A stretch of DNA of 64,000 nucleotides from the NCBI RefSeq assembly GCF_008367235.1, contig NZ_VTZS01000001.1:1364001-1428000 (forward strand). The letters run 5' to 3'. Every line of letters begins with the position of its first letter. Within the stretch, counting starts at the first letter, position 1. The notes below the pieces were generated by a model. The model worked only from the letters and a program-made list of their open reading frames with translations. It had not been told where the DNA came from and ran no database searches. The position numbers and the translations under genes are program-made. This document shows positions 17,219-24,924 of the stretch, one piece after another. This DNA is from Pareuzebyella sediminis (GTDB lineage: Bacteria > Bacteroidota > Bacteroidia > Flavobacteriales > Flavobacteriaceae).

Positions 17219-17695
17219 ATGATGAAAAAAATAAAAATTTTAGGAGCGGTACTCTTTGCCGCTACAATTGGATCAAGTATTTACGCTTTCGGTACAAGCG
17301 AAGATGCTCCACAAAAAGTTAAAGATTCTTTCGCCCAAAAATTTCCATCAGTAAAAAAAGTCAAGTGGGACAAAGAAAATGAAACCGAGTGGGAGGCTGA
17401 ATTCAAAATGAAAGGTACTGAATATTCTGCCAATTTTTTAGAGGATGGCACTTGGCAAGAAACTGAGCATGAGATAAAAAAGAATGCAATTCCAGCGAAG
17501 GTCAAAACGACCTTGGACACCGAATTTACCGGATACAAAATCGAGGAAGCCGAATTATCAGAGACGGTAAAAGGTTCTGTTTACGAATTCGAGTTGGAAA
17601 AAGGTAAAGAAAAAATTGAAGTGAACATGGATTCCAATGGTAAGGTAGTCGATAATAAAATGTCCAAAGACGTGTACAAAGATGATAAGGATTAG
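17219..17695 (+). CDS. Periplasmic PepSY-like protein
   Basis: A 158-residue protein with a signal peptide (about residues 1-23) and two PepSY-like units of the DUF2874/BLIP-like fold. The first has KVKDSFAQKFPSVKKVKWDK and YSANFLEDGTWQETEHEI. The second has KVKTTLDTEFTGYKIEEAEL and IEVNMDSNGKVVD. These small periplasmic proteins often accompany two-component systems in Bacteroidota and may report on or modulate the sensor, but their biochemistry is not settled. It is expressed alone, bounded by the site e promoter and by a strong terminator at 17732-17762. An ATG at 17222 is an equally possible start. Confidence 0.9.
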   Translation: MMKKIKILGAVLFAATIGSSIYAFGTSEDAPQKVKDSFAQKFPSVKKVKWDKENETEWEAEFKMKGTEYSANFLEDGTWQETEHEIKKNAIPAKVKTTLDTEFTGYKIEEAELSETVKGSVYEFELEKGKEKIEVNMDSNGKVVDNKMSKDVYKDDKD

Positions 17696-17731
17696 GTGTT
17701 TTTCATAGTTTGAGTTTTGATTGGTTAGTTG

Positions 17732-17762
17732 AAAATGGTCGGATGTAAATTCCGACCATTTT
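17732..17762 (+). terminator. Rho-independent terminator
   Basis: A perfect 12-bp stem (17732-17743 with 17751-17762, core ATGGTCGGA/TCCGACCAT) with a 7-base loop leads into a T-rich run, 37 bp after the stop of the PepSY-like gene. Confidence 0.85.
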
Positions 17763-17871
17763 TATAAGATCTTTATGCCGATTCCTACAATACCAGCTTC
17801 TAGTTGAATCGAAATGGGAATAATTTAATGTCATAGTGATTCTTTATACCTCTCCATTAACAAGAGAATTG

Positions 17872-17928
17872 CTTTAGATTTCCTTCAGGTCAGCTTTAGG
17901 ATCATCTTCTAAATTTCCCCTACACTAT
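17872..17928 (+). promoter_or_regulatory. CTTTAGA-box array with up to four repeats, site f
   Basis: CTTTAGA (17872), CTTCAGG (17883) and CTTTAGG (17894) are in exact 11-bp phase, and a weaker CTTCTAA follows at 17906, one base out of phase. The -7 region (TACACTAT from 17921) is a poor match to TAnnTTTG. It precedes the interrupted PepSY-like gene, so site and gene may be decaying together. Confidence 0.55.
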
Positions 17929-17947
17929 TGAAACATATCACAAGAAT

Positions 17948-18454
17948 ATGACAAATAAGGCAGCATTGGCTAGTTATCACAAAATATGCCCTAAAAAGGC
18001 ACTGCTACTCTATTTGTCCCTATTTCTGGTGCTGGCATGCGCACAATCGGTTCCCAAAAAAGCAAACGATAATTTCTTGAAAAAGTTTAAAGGCGCAAAG
18101 GATATCGAATGGAAAAGAGGGCCTAAAAGTGGTTGGGTGGTTTCCTTTTAAATGGAGAAGTTTTATTATATGACTGCGCACTATACTTCATCTGGTAATT
18201 TTGAGAACTTTGAGATTGCTTTACACGGCAAAGATGTTCCCCAAAATTTGGTTCAAAGGGTTCAAAATTCATATCCGAATGCTACTATAAGCGATGTGTA
18301 CGAAATAAATGGGGAGCGTACTTTTGGGTATATTTTTGAGGTAATCGATAACGGATGGCTTTTTGGATTACGGTTCTCCTTGAATGGAAGTATGAAAATT
18401 ATTCCCTATGACGACTTTAGGTTCCGGTCTCGAATTAAAATTGAGAACGATTAA
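17948..18454 (+). pseudogene. PepSY-like gene split by an in-frame stop codon
   Basis: The frame from ATG 17948 encodes a hydrophobic leader with a cysteine (VLACAQS, possible lipoprotein site), then KFKGAKDIEWKRGPKSG and WVVSF, and meets TAA at 18149-18151. The same frame continues at once with MEKFYYMTAHYTSSGNFENF and runs to 18454. Joined, the two halves make one normal PepSY-like domain of about 168 residues, in which the stop takes the place of one codon inside a beta hairpin. It is therefore a nonsense-disrupted paralogue of the gene at 17219, or a sequencing error. Reinitiation at the ATG directly after the stop could give a leaderless 100-aa product. Confidence 0.75.
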
Positions 18455-18745
18455 CATTATTTCAATTTGAGTGTATGGGCAAAAAAGAAATGCCTAGCGC
18501 CACACCTATAAAAAGTATTCAATCCTAATTAGAATATCCCCGCTTTCCCATTCATCAAGCAACGACAATGTATTTTTAGAAAGGGGATTAAAAATATTGC
18601 CATAGCATGAACAATATTATTCGGCAACCCTGAGGTAATTCGCAAGACGGTAACAACTAACTCCATTCATAAATAAACTGTAACTGAAACCTAGTAATTT
18701 ACATGAATAAAACTAGTATTATGTAAGAAATCAGACCTCATTTAA

Positions 18746-18780
18746 CTTTAACTTTCCTTTAGATTTCAAACCTACTTTTG
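18746..18780 (+). promoter_or_regulatory. CTTTAGA-box promoter of the lipid transferase operon, site g
   Basis: CTTTAAC (18746-18752) and CTTTAGA (18757-18763), 11 bp apart, precede TACTTTTG (18773-18780), a full match to TAnnTTTG that starts 16 bp after the start of the second repeat. The -7 element overlaps the TTG at 18778, so the downstream ATG at 18799 must be the true start. Confidence 0.8.
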
Positions 18781-18798
18781 ACCGCAAATTCATGTAGA

Positions 18799-20784
18799 AT
18801 GTGGTCTAGATTGTTCCCTAACCGTTTCGCCTTGCTGAAGGCATTCGTGGTTCTTTTTATATCAGTTTCCCTTTTGGTCAGGCTCAGTTTTCTGATTTGG
18901 GATTTTGACGAGGTTGATAGCAATATTTTCAGTCTTTTACGGACGATAGTCACTGGATTTCTTTTTGACATTGGCACAGTTTCCATCTTTACCATTCCGT
19001 ATTTGATTTATCTAATATTTTTTCCAGTCCGATGGTACGGGTCTTTGGCGGACAAGATCATTTCTGTTTTTGGATTTTTCTTGGGGGTACTCATCATTTA
19101 CTTTTCGTTTTTCGGCGAGTTTACCTTTTGGGACGAATTCCAGCGACGGTACAATTTTATTGCCGTAGATTATTTGATCTATACGTATGAAGTCGTCAAG
19201 AATATCAACGAGTCATATCCATTGCCTATTTTGCTAGGATCCTTATTGACATTAGTCGCTTTGACCCTTTTCTTGACTTCTAAATTCGGGTATTTCCGAA
19301 GAACATATAAAAATGAAACAAATTTCAAGGTGAAATTTGTGGCTGCATTACCTTGGTTTGCGATTGCCCTGCTTTACGGTCTATTCGTTTCTAACGATCA
19401 GGCTGAATGGTCAGAGAACCGCTATAACAATGAACTTTCCAAAGCAGGCATCTATTCTTTTTTTGCCGCCTTTCGTAATAATGAATTGGCCTATACGGAA
19501 TTCTACAGAACCATTCCGGAAGACCAGGCATTTAGCAAGATAAAACGAACCTATGTGGCAGAAGGCGATGTGTTTGTACATGCCGATAAAAAGGAGATTC
19601 TACGGGAAATCCGTAGTTCTGACAGCATTCAAAAGAATCAAAGACCCAACGTGATTTTTATCTGCATCGAAAGCTTGAGTGGAAAATACCTGAATGCGTT
19701 GGGCGGGAATTTTAACATCACACCCACTCTGGATTCTTTAGCCAACGAAAGTATATTTTTTACCAATCTCTTCGCAACGGGTACGAGAACTGTAAGAGGC
19801 ATGGAGGCCATTACCCTTTCTATTCCTCCCACACCCGGACGCAGTATCGTGAAACGCAAGAACAACATAGGCATTTTTACCATCGGGGAAGTGTTCAGGA
19901 GTAAAGGCTACGAACGAAATTTCTTTTATGGCGGCGATGGCTATTTCGATAATATGAACACCTATTTTGGAGGAAACGGTTTCAATATCATAGATCGAGG
20001 GAGGGGGTTTTTATTGGATAAAAGTATTACTACCACTCGAACCAATATCGGGGACGATGAAGTAACTTTTGAGAACGCTTGGGGCGTTTGTGACGAAGAT
20101 ATCTATAATAAGGTCATTGAGGAGGCCGATAAGGCACATGAGACGGACAAACCCTTTTTCGATTTTGTGATGACGACCTCCAACCATAAACCTTATACCT
20201 ATCCTGAAGGAAAAATTGATATTCCTTCCGGAACTGGTAGGAACGGGGCCATCAAATACACCGATTACGCAATCGGAGAATTTCTAAAAGCCGCACGGAC
20301 CAAACCTTGGTTCAAGAATACCGTTTTCGTCATCATGAGCGATCATTGCGCTAGCAGCGCCGGTCGTTGGGAACTCGATGTACAGAACTATCATATTCCC
20401 GCCCTGATTTACAACTTGCCGAATTCGAAATCACGGAAAATAGACAAATTAAGTTCGCAGATTGATATGTTCCCGACTCTTTTTGCTATGCTTGGATGGG
20501 ACTACGAAACGAACTTGTTCGGCAAAAATATCCTCGATATGAAACCTGAAGACGAACGTGCCTTTATAGCCAATTACCGAAAGTTGGGCTTTTTGAAAGA
20601 CAATAAGGTAGTGGTATTAGGAGACGGTAAAACGGCCAACTTTTATCAGTGCAACCCTTCGGACAATAGCTTGAACCCACTACCTATGGACAAAGGCTTT
20701 TTGGAAACGGCAATTGCAAACTATCAAGTGGCCGACTATCTCTATAGTAACGGAGGGTTGCGGCTGAATTCCCATAAAAAATGA
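18799..20784 (+). CDS. LtaS-like membrane sulfatase-fold transferase
   Basis: About 661 residues from the ATG at 18799, since an upstream TTG lies inside the promoter. Five N-terminal membrane helices (to about residue 195) are followed by a periplasmic alkaline-phosphatase-fold domain. That domain has VIFICIESLSGKYLNAL (metal-binding Glu), a candidate threonine nucleophile in TGTRTVRGMEA, and the metal site VIMSDHCAS. The family moves phosphoglycerol or phosphoethanolamine from a lipid to a glycan or lipid A. Flavobacteria make no teichoic acid, so decoration of an envelope glycan or lipid is more likely (inference). The next gene, a lipid kinase overlapping by 4 bp, could recycle the diacylglycerol that such a transfer releases. 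Confidence 0.88.
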   Translation: MWSRLFPNRFALLKAFVVLFISVSLLVRLSFLIWDFDEVDSNIFSLLRTIVTGFLFDIGTVSIFTIPYLIYLIFFPVRWYGSLADKIISVFGFFLGVLIIYFSFFGEFTFWDEFQRRYNFIAVDYLIYTYEVVKNINESYPLPILLGSLLTLVALTLFLTSKFGYFRRTYKNETNFKVKFVAALPWFAIALLYGLFVSNDQAEWSENRYNNELSKAGIYSFFAAFRNNELAYTEFYRTIPEDQAFSKIKRTYVAEGDVFVHADKKEILREIRSSDSIQKNQRPNVIFICIESLSGKYLNALGGNFNITPTLDSLANESIFFTNLFATGTRTVRGMEAITLSIPPTPGRSIVKRKNNIGIFTIGEVFRSKGYERNFFYGGDGYFDNMNTYFGGNGFNIIDRGRGFLLDKSITTTRTNIGDDEVTFENAWGVCDEDIYNKVIEEADKAHETDKPFFDFVMTTSNHKPYTYPEGKIDIPSGTGRNGAIKYTDYAIGEFLKAARTKPWFKNTVFVIMSDHCASSAGRWELDVQNYHIPALIYNLPNSKSRKIDKLSSQIDMFPTLFAMLGWDYETNLFGKNILDMKPEDERAFIANYRKLGFLKDNKVVVLGDGKTANFYQCNPSDNSLNPLPMDKGFLETAIANYQVADYLYSNGGLRLNSHKK

Positions 20785-21668
20785 TTAACATCCATTTTAT
20801 TGTAAACCCCATTGCTGGAAGAGGTAAGCCAGATTTTGTCCAAACATTTATCGAATCATTTTTTATCGGAAGTCTTCATAGATTGACTATAAAATATTCG
20901 GAGTATAAAAAACATGCCATCATCCTAACGATGGAATCAATAGCCGAAAAGGCGGATATCATAGTTGCTTGTGGCGGCGATGGCACCATTAACGAAGTAG
21001 CATCTTGTCTGGTAGACACTTCCATATCATTGGGAATTCTTCCTATGGGTTCGGGCAACGGTTTGGCCTCGAACTTGAAAATTCCCAAGAACCTTCGAAA
21101 AGCATTGGCCATTATAAAAAATCAGCACACTATAAATATAGATGTGGGTAAAATCAATGAACGCTACTTTTTTAGCAATATGGGTATCGGATTTGATGCC
21201 AGTGTTATCAAACATTACGAATCTTCTCAGAAAAGAACGCTGTATGGCTATGTTAACGCCTGCCTCACATCCTTTCGGGATATTAGAAAAAATAAGGATC
21301 TGTCCGTGAGCATTAATGACATGAACAGTTTGGTAAATCCCTTCATCATCTTGATTTCAAATTCCAATGAAATGGGATATAATCTCAGTCTTACACCCAA
21401 AGCATCGCTACAAGATGGCCTTCTGGACATACTTATAATTACCAAGATCGGTAGGCTAAAAATGTTTTGGTTGGGGTTTTTGATACTGTTCAGAAGGGTG
21501 TATTGGTTAAAGGAGGCCAAGAGCTTTCAAACCAAGGAACTTCAATTGTCCAGGAACAACGCTACACATTTCGAATCACAGATCGACGGGGAACCTCATA
21601 AAATCGAAAGCGGGATGTTGCAAATTTCCATCAAGGAAAAATCGTTGCGCGTACTGGTCGCCCGATAG
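20781..21668 (+). CDS. Diacylglycerol/lipid kinase (YegS/DgkB-like)
   Basis: A 295-residue lipid kinase of the DAGK catalytic family. The nucleotide-binding motif VACGGDGTINEVA (about residues 60-72) and the following GILPMGSGNGLASNL are intact, and the N-terminal FIVNPIAGRGK is typical. It would phosphorylate diacylglycerol or a related lipid at the inner leaflet. Its ATG overlaps the stop of the LtaS-like gene (ATGA), so the two are translationally coupled. This mirrors Gram-positive systems in which the diacylglycerol left by LtaS is rescued by a DgkB kinase. The pairing supports a lipid donor for the transferase. Confidence 0.93.
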   Translation: MINIHFIVNPIAGRGKPDFVQTFIESFFIGSLHRLTIKYSEYKKHAIILTMESIAEKADIIVACGGDGTINEVASCLVDTSISLGILPMGSGNGLASNLKIPKNLRKALAIIKNQHTINIDVGKINERYFFSNMGIGFDASVIKHYESSQKRTLYGYVNACLTSFRDIRKNKDLSVSINDMNSLVNPFIILISNSNEMGYNLSLTPKASLQDGLLDILIITKIGRLKMFWLGFLILFRRVYWLKEAKSFQTKELQLSRNNATHFESQIDGEPHKIESGMLQISIKEKSLRVLVAR

Positions 21669-21701
21669 TCCTTCCCACTTAAATTTTCAGGAAAAGGAAC
21701 A

Positions 21702-21736
21702 CTTTAAATTGTCTTAAGAATTGAATACTACTTTGG
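21702..21736 (+). promoter_or_regulatory. CTTTAGA-box promoter of the PAP2 operon, site h
   Basis: CTTTAAA (21702-21708) and CTTAAGA (21713-21719), 11 bp apart, precede TACTTTGG at 21729, 16 bp after the start of the second repeat. It is a slightly weaker member of the set, lying 60 bp upstream of the first PAP2 gene. Confidence 0.6.
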
Positions 21737-21796
21737 TATTGAATTTCTTGGGAAAATCAGTTTAACGAAGACTCTCAAGATTTAAAAAACAGGTAG

Positions 21797-22378
21797 ATGT
21801 CAGGATATTATTTCGATTTTAAAGCAAAAAACGTTTTCAAAATAAGACCGTACGTTATTGTACTTGTATTTCTGCTTTTTGTTACGGGCAAATCGCTCGC
21901 ACAGAGCAAGGCAATAGAAACCGCCGGAGACGTACTCCTTTTTACATTGCCCACGACGGCCCTGACCGGCTCTTTGATAGCCAAGGATTACAGGGGCACA
22001 TGGCAATTTACCAAAGGCGCCTTGCTCAATCAGGCCGTGACCATTGGTCTAAAATATTCACTAAACAAAAATCGTCCATATGGTAATGGGGACAGGGCCT
22101 TTCCCTCTGGACATACATCGACCACTTTTCAAAGTGCAGCTTTTATCCAAAGGAGGTATGGTTGGAAATTTGGGGTTCCTGCCTACGTATTGGCAAGCTT
22201 TACTGGCTATAGCCGTCTCAACGCCCAAAAACATGACGGTTGGGATGTGCTGGCTGGGGCAGTAATAGGTATCGGTAGTGCGTATCTGTTTACTACTGCC
22301 TATCAAAAAGAACATATGGAACTCTCTTTTGCAAGCGATTCCGACAGTTTTGCCTTAGGCTTTATCTATAAATTCTAA
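21797..22378 (+). CDS. PAP2-family lipid phosphatase 1
   Basis: A 193-residue acid-phosphatase-fold (PAP2) protein with a hydrophobic, signal-like N terminus ending near LAQ (residues 34-36). The three catalytic motifs are complete: Lys86-x6-Arg93-Pro94, Pro103-Ser-Gly-His106, and Ser139-Arg140-x5-His146-x3-Asp150. PAP2 enzymes remove phosphate from phosphatidic acid, phosphatidylglycerol phosphate, undecaprenyl diphosphate or lipid A. The substrate cannot be told here. It is close in sequence to the second PAP2 protein at 23005, including the shared RRYGWKFGVPAY block, so they arose by duplication. It overlaps the next gene by 1 bp. Confidence 0.93.
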   Translation: MSGYYFDFKAKNVFKIRPYVIVLVFLLFVTGKSLAQSKAIETAGDVLLFTLPTTALTGSLIAKDYRGTWQFTKGALLNQAVTIGLKYSLNKNRPYGNGDRAFPSGHTSTTFQSAAFIQRRYGWKFGVPAYVLASFTGYSRLNAQKHDGWDVLAGAVIGIGSAYLFTTAYQKEHMELSFASDSDSFALGFIYKF

Positions 22379-22974
22379 TGATGAAAAAATCAATTACAGA
22401 GGCAGTCAAACATTGTAAATGTATTATTGAAAACAGCCGTTGTAATGAGTTGCCATTCCACAACTTGCAACATACGATGGAAGTCTTTAATAATGTCAAT
22501 AAAATAGCGGAATATGTTAAGGTCTCCCACAATGAACTTCGACCAATACTTCTGGCTGCATTGTTTCATGACACTGGCAATGCAATAAGGTTTCAGGGAC
22601 ACGAGGAGGTAAGTGCCGCATATTCCAAACTATATATGGAAAAGAATGGATATGATGAAAATATCATCAATGAGGTCCATGATTGTATAAAAGCAACTAA
22701 GTTACCTCAAATTCCCATTAATATTGGCGAAAAAATCATTTGCGACGCTGACTTATTTCATCTAGGTACAAAATCATACATATCAAAGAACGAACTACTG
22801 CGTGCAGAATGGGAAAAATATCGGAAAATCAAATATTCTGATAAGGAATGGGACGCTCTTAATATCAACTTCTTGGAGCAGCACCAATACTTTGCCAATT
22901 ATGGAATGGAAATACTTGAACCCGTAAAACAGGAAAATATTAATAAGCTTAAGCGACATCTTTTTAAAGCTTAG
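22378..22974 (+). CDS. HD-domain phosphohydrolase
   Basis: A 198-residue HD-superfamily protein. Metal ligands are visible in the N-terminal NLQHTMEV (His), in LFHDTGN (the HD pair, about residues 63-64) and in ICDADLFHLG (Asp). It is short and single-domain, without membrane segments, so it is probably a soluble metal-dependent phosphohydrolase. The substrate may be a nucleotide or a small phosphoester. It is inserted between two PAP2 phosphatases and begins on the last base of the first one's stop, so it belongs to that operon. A functional link to lipid phosphate chemistry is plausible but only inferred from position. Confidence 0.85.
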   Translation: MMKKSITEAVKHCKCIIENSRCNELPFHNLQHTMEVFNNVNKIAEYVKVSHNELRPILLAALFHDTGNAIRFQGHEEVSAAYSKLYMEKNGYDENIINEVHDCIKATKLPQIPINIGEKIICDADLFHLGTKSYISKNELLRAEWEKYRKIKYSDKEWDALNINFLEQHQYFANYGMEILEPVKQENINKLKRHLFKA

Positions 22975-23004
22975 TTTGAATGTAGTAATCAATTATTGAA
23001 TTTT

Positions 23005-23574
23005 ATGAAACCCATAATTTTATCCCTCTTTTTACTAGCCCTTAATAGCGTCAATTCTCAAACTATTGAATCGCCTAAAGAAATTGCCCTGGAGACCAAC
23101 ATTGAAAAAATTGGTGATTATGCACAATTTGCGCCCACGGCTCTTTCCTTAATAACTGTTCTGGCAAAAAAAGATAATAAAGGCTTTTGGCAATTGACAA
23201 AATCGGCAGGTGCTAATCTAACTGCAACTTGGATTTTGAAGTATGCCATCAATAAACCACGTCCAGAAGGTAGACTGGATGGCCATGCGTTTCCCTCAGG
23301 GCACACCTCTTTCGCTTTTGAAGGGGCATCATTTGTACAAAAACGCTACGGCTGGAAATATGGTGTTCCTGCTTACTTAGTAGCGGGTTTTGTAGGATAT
23401 AGTAGACTTGAAGGTATAAATGACCGTCATGACGGTTGGGATATACTCTCTGGAGCTTTGGTAGGAATTGGAAGTACTTATTTGTTTACAACACCCTATG
23501 CTAGAGATCATTTTGAACTGTCTTTTAAGAGCGGAGGTGGTGATTATTTGGTTGGTCTAAATTATAAATTTTAA
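23005..23574 (+). CDS. PAP2-family lipid phosphatase 2
   Basis: A 189-residue PAP2 protein. The ATG at 23005 is chosen over a TTG three codons upstream because it gives a clean signal peptide (MKPIILSLFLLALNSVNS). Motifs are Lys-x6-Arg-Pro in KYAINKPRP, PSGH, and SR...H...D, in which seven rather than five residues separate the arginine and histidine (SRLEGINDRHDGWD). The two-residue insertion distinguishes it from its paralogue at 21797 and could affect substrate choice. It is the last gene of the operon and of the envelope module. About 660 bp with little coding content follow before tRNA-Pro. Confidence 0.92.
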   Translation: MKPIILSLFLLALNSVNSQTIESPKEIALETNIEKIGDYAQFAPTALSLITVLAKKDNKGFWQLTKSAGANLTATWILKYAINKPRPEGRLDGHAFPSGHTSFAFEGASFVQKRYGWKYGVPAYLVAGFVGYSRLEGINDRHDGWDILSGALVGIGSTYLFTTPYARDHFELSFKSGGGDYLVGLNYKF

Positions 23575-23644
23575 AAAGTTAGAATACCACGCTTAAATAG
23601 TGTACTTACCTTATATTAAAATCACAAATTTCTAAGGTCAATAG

Positions 23645-23890
23645 TTATCCAATCGGTTGTTTAAATTTAAATTTTTCATTACCCTCAGCCCATTCCCACA
23701 CCATTCCTATACTCTCCATTACGGGTATTAAGCTTCGTTCACAATTGTCTTGGACACAATCCTCGCTTTTCACTTTCCATTCCGTTAACCCTTCCCGATG
23801 CTCTTGAAAGGAACACTTCATTGCAAACCAAAACCATGAATTTAGTCCGCATGAACTGAAATTGATATGTGGTGTTTTGTTCCGCTTCAA
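23645..23890 (-). CDS. Doubtful 81-aa frame
   Basis: A TTG-initiated frame with cysteine-rich, protein-like stretches (KCSFQEHREGLTEWKVKSED, then SIGMVWEWAEGNEKFKF). No ATG, family, signal peptide or neighbour supports it. It may be a fragment of a lost gene. Confidence 0.25.
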   Translation of the reverse strand: MKRNKTPHINFSSCGLNSWFWFAMKCSFQEHREGLTEWKVKSEDCVQDNCERSLIPVMESIGMVWEWAEGNEKFKFKQPIG

Positions 23891-24192
23891 GAGGTTTTAA
23901 ATTTCACTGCCTCAAAGTGTTTAATCTACGACCCGAACTGCCACCATATCCTTTTTTTTGGCAAGTTGACAACTATGGAGTATTAATCACCCTTGAAATA
24001 AACTCACTCAGTAAAATAATAATTAACAAAAAATATAATAGTTCAAATCCATGTTCCCCGACGACTCAAACGTTAAAGGCCTTTGTTTAAACCGCTTTTA
24101 AAAGGTAAGATTAAAATAGTACACGTAATAGGACACGTTCGTTATGAAATTTGTACTGATTTGCGGCGTTTTCAAGGTGTTTCAGAAAATAG

Positions 24193-24226
24193 AAAACCCT
24201 GATAATCAATTGATTATCAAGGTTTT
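24193..24226 (-). terminator. Terminator of the tRNA operon
   Basis: A long interrupted palindrome (AAAACC...TGATAATCA/TGATTATCA...GGTTTT) lies 14 bp downstream (minus strand) of tRNA-Pro. It is well placed to end the tRNA-Ser/tRNA-Pro transcript. Confidence 0.7.
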
Positions 24227-24239
24227 AAATAGTCTTTGT

Positions 24240-24313
24240 CGGGGTGGCAGGATTCGAACCTGCGGCCTCCTGCTCCCAAAGCAGGCGCGATAACCGGGCT
24301 ACGCTACACCCCG
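24240..24313 (-). tRNA. tRNA-Pro(TGG)
   Basis: The minus strand folds into a standard 74-nt tRNA beginning CGGGGTGTAGC, with anticodon TGG in CTTTGGGA, T arm GGTTCGAATCC and a 3' end pairing CACCCCG. No CCA is encoded. It lies 38 bp downstream of tRNA-Ser in one transcript. Its 3' end is the half duplicated at 5956-5972. Confidence 0.95.
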
Positions 24314-24351
24314 AAATAGCCTAACGGCTATAACATTTCAAAGGAAAAAAG

Positions 24352-24435
24352 CGGAGAGACTGGGACTCGAACCCAGGCGACACTTACGCGTCGACAGATT
24401 AGCAATCTGCTCCGTTACCACTCCGGCACCTCTCC
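24352..24435 (-). tRNA. tRNA-Ser(GCT)
   Basis: The minus strand encodes a class II tRNA: acceptor GGAGAGG, anticodon GCT in the loop TTGCTAA, a long variable arm (GTCGACGCGTAAGTGTCGCC) and T arm GGGTTCGAGTCCC. Its length and variable arm fit serine. No CCA is encoded. Confidence 0.95.
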
Positions 24436-24924
24436 TATAATTTCTTAAGAACATCGCTTAGATCGCTCTATGGCAAAATGCGGATGCAAATGTACTTTTT
24501 ACAATTCGAGATCGCAACATTTTATTCTCTTTTTTTGCCCCTATTTTTAATCTTCCTTTTTTTGAAGAAAAATTCAGGCATACTTCAAAAATATTAAGAA
24601 ATGTTTTTCAAAAAATAGTTAAAGCTACCTATCTTGACAATACGATTTGAGAGTTTATCACTTTGATTGATTTCATTTGATCATTTTTCAACCTAAGAAA
24701 ACATGAATTCTATTCTATGGAAGACCATACGAAAGCAAACACCCCGATTTACGATAAATTGCAGCGTGCCACTCTTTACTCGTTTTCTTTGACATTGTAA
24801 AAACTCGAAAGAAGAGTTCGATTTTGAAAAACACATCTGATGCGTATTAATTTCCTCTGAATGATAAATTGGAAAGACTCGGGCAAGAAATAGCTTCAGA
24901 ATAGAATGGGTCAACACTTAAGTC
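24436..24924. other. Upstream region of the tRNA operon
   Basis: About 490 bp of AT-rich sequence without convincing genes. It holds the tRNA promoter listed separately and the 3' flank of the PgpH-like gene. Confidence 0.5.
24487..24517 (-). promoter_or_regulatory. Promoter of the tRNA-Ser/tRNA-Pro operon
   Basis: On the minus strand TACATTTG (24494-24487) matches the Bacteroidota -7 element TAnnTTTG, with a TTG (24517-24515) 20 bp upstream as the -33 element. Transcription would start roughly 40 bp before tRNA-Ser. Confidence 0.65.

Larger units (their letters stand above)
23575..24237. other. Sparse region between the module and the tRNA genes
   Basis: Only one weak frame on the minus strand (23645-23890) and the tRNA terminator are visible. 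No integrase, transposase or relaxase remnant can be recognised, which matters because this would be the tRNA-proximal end of a putative island. Confidence 0.5.

Noticed and set aside
24693-24917. 74-codon minus-strand frame downstream of the PgpH-like gene
   Set aside because: No coding signature, family or promoter, and it lies in AT-rich intergenic sequence.
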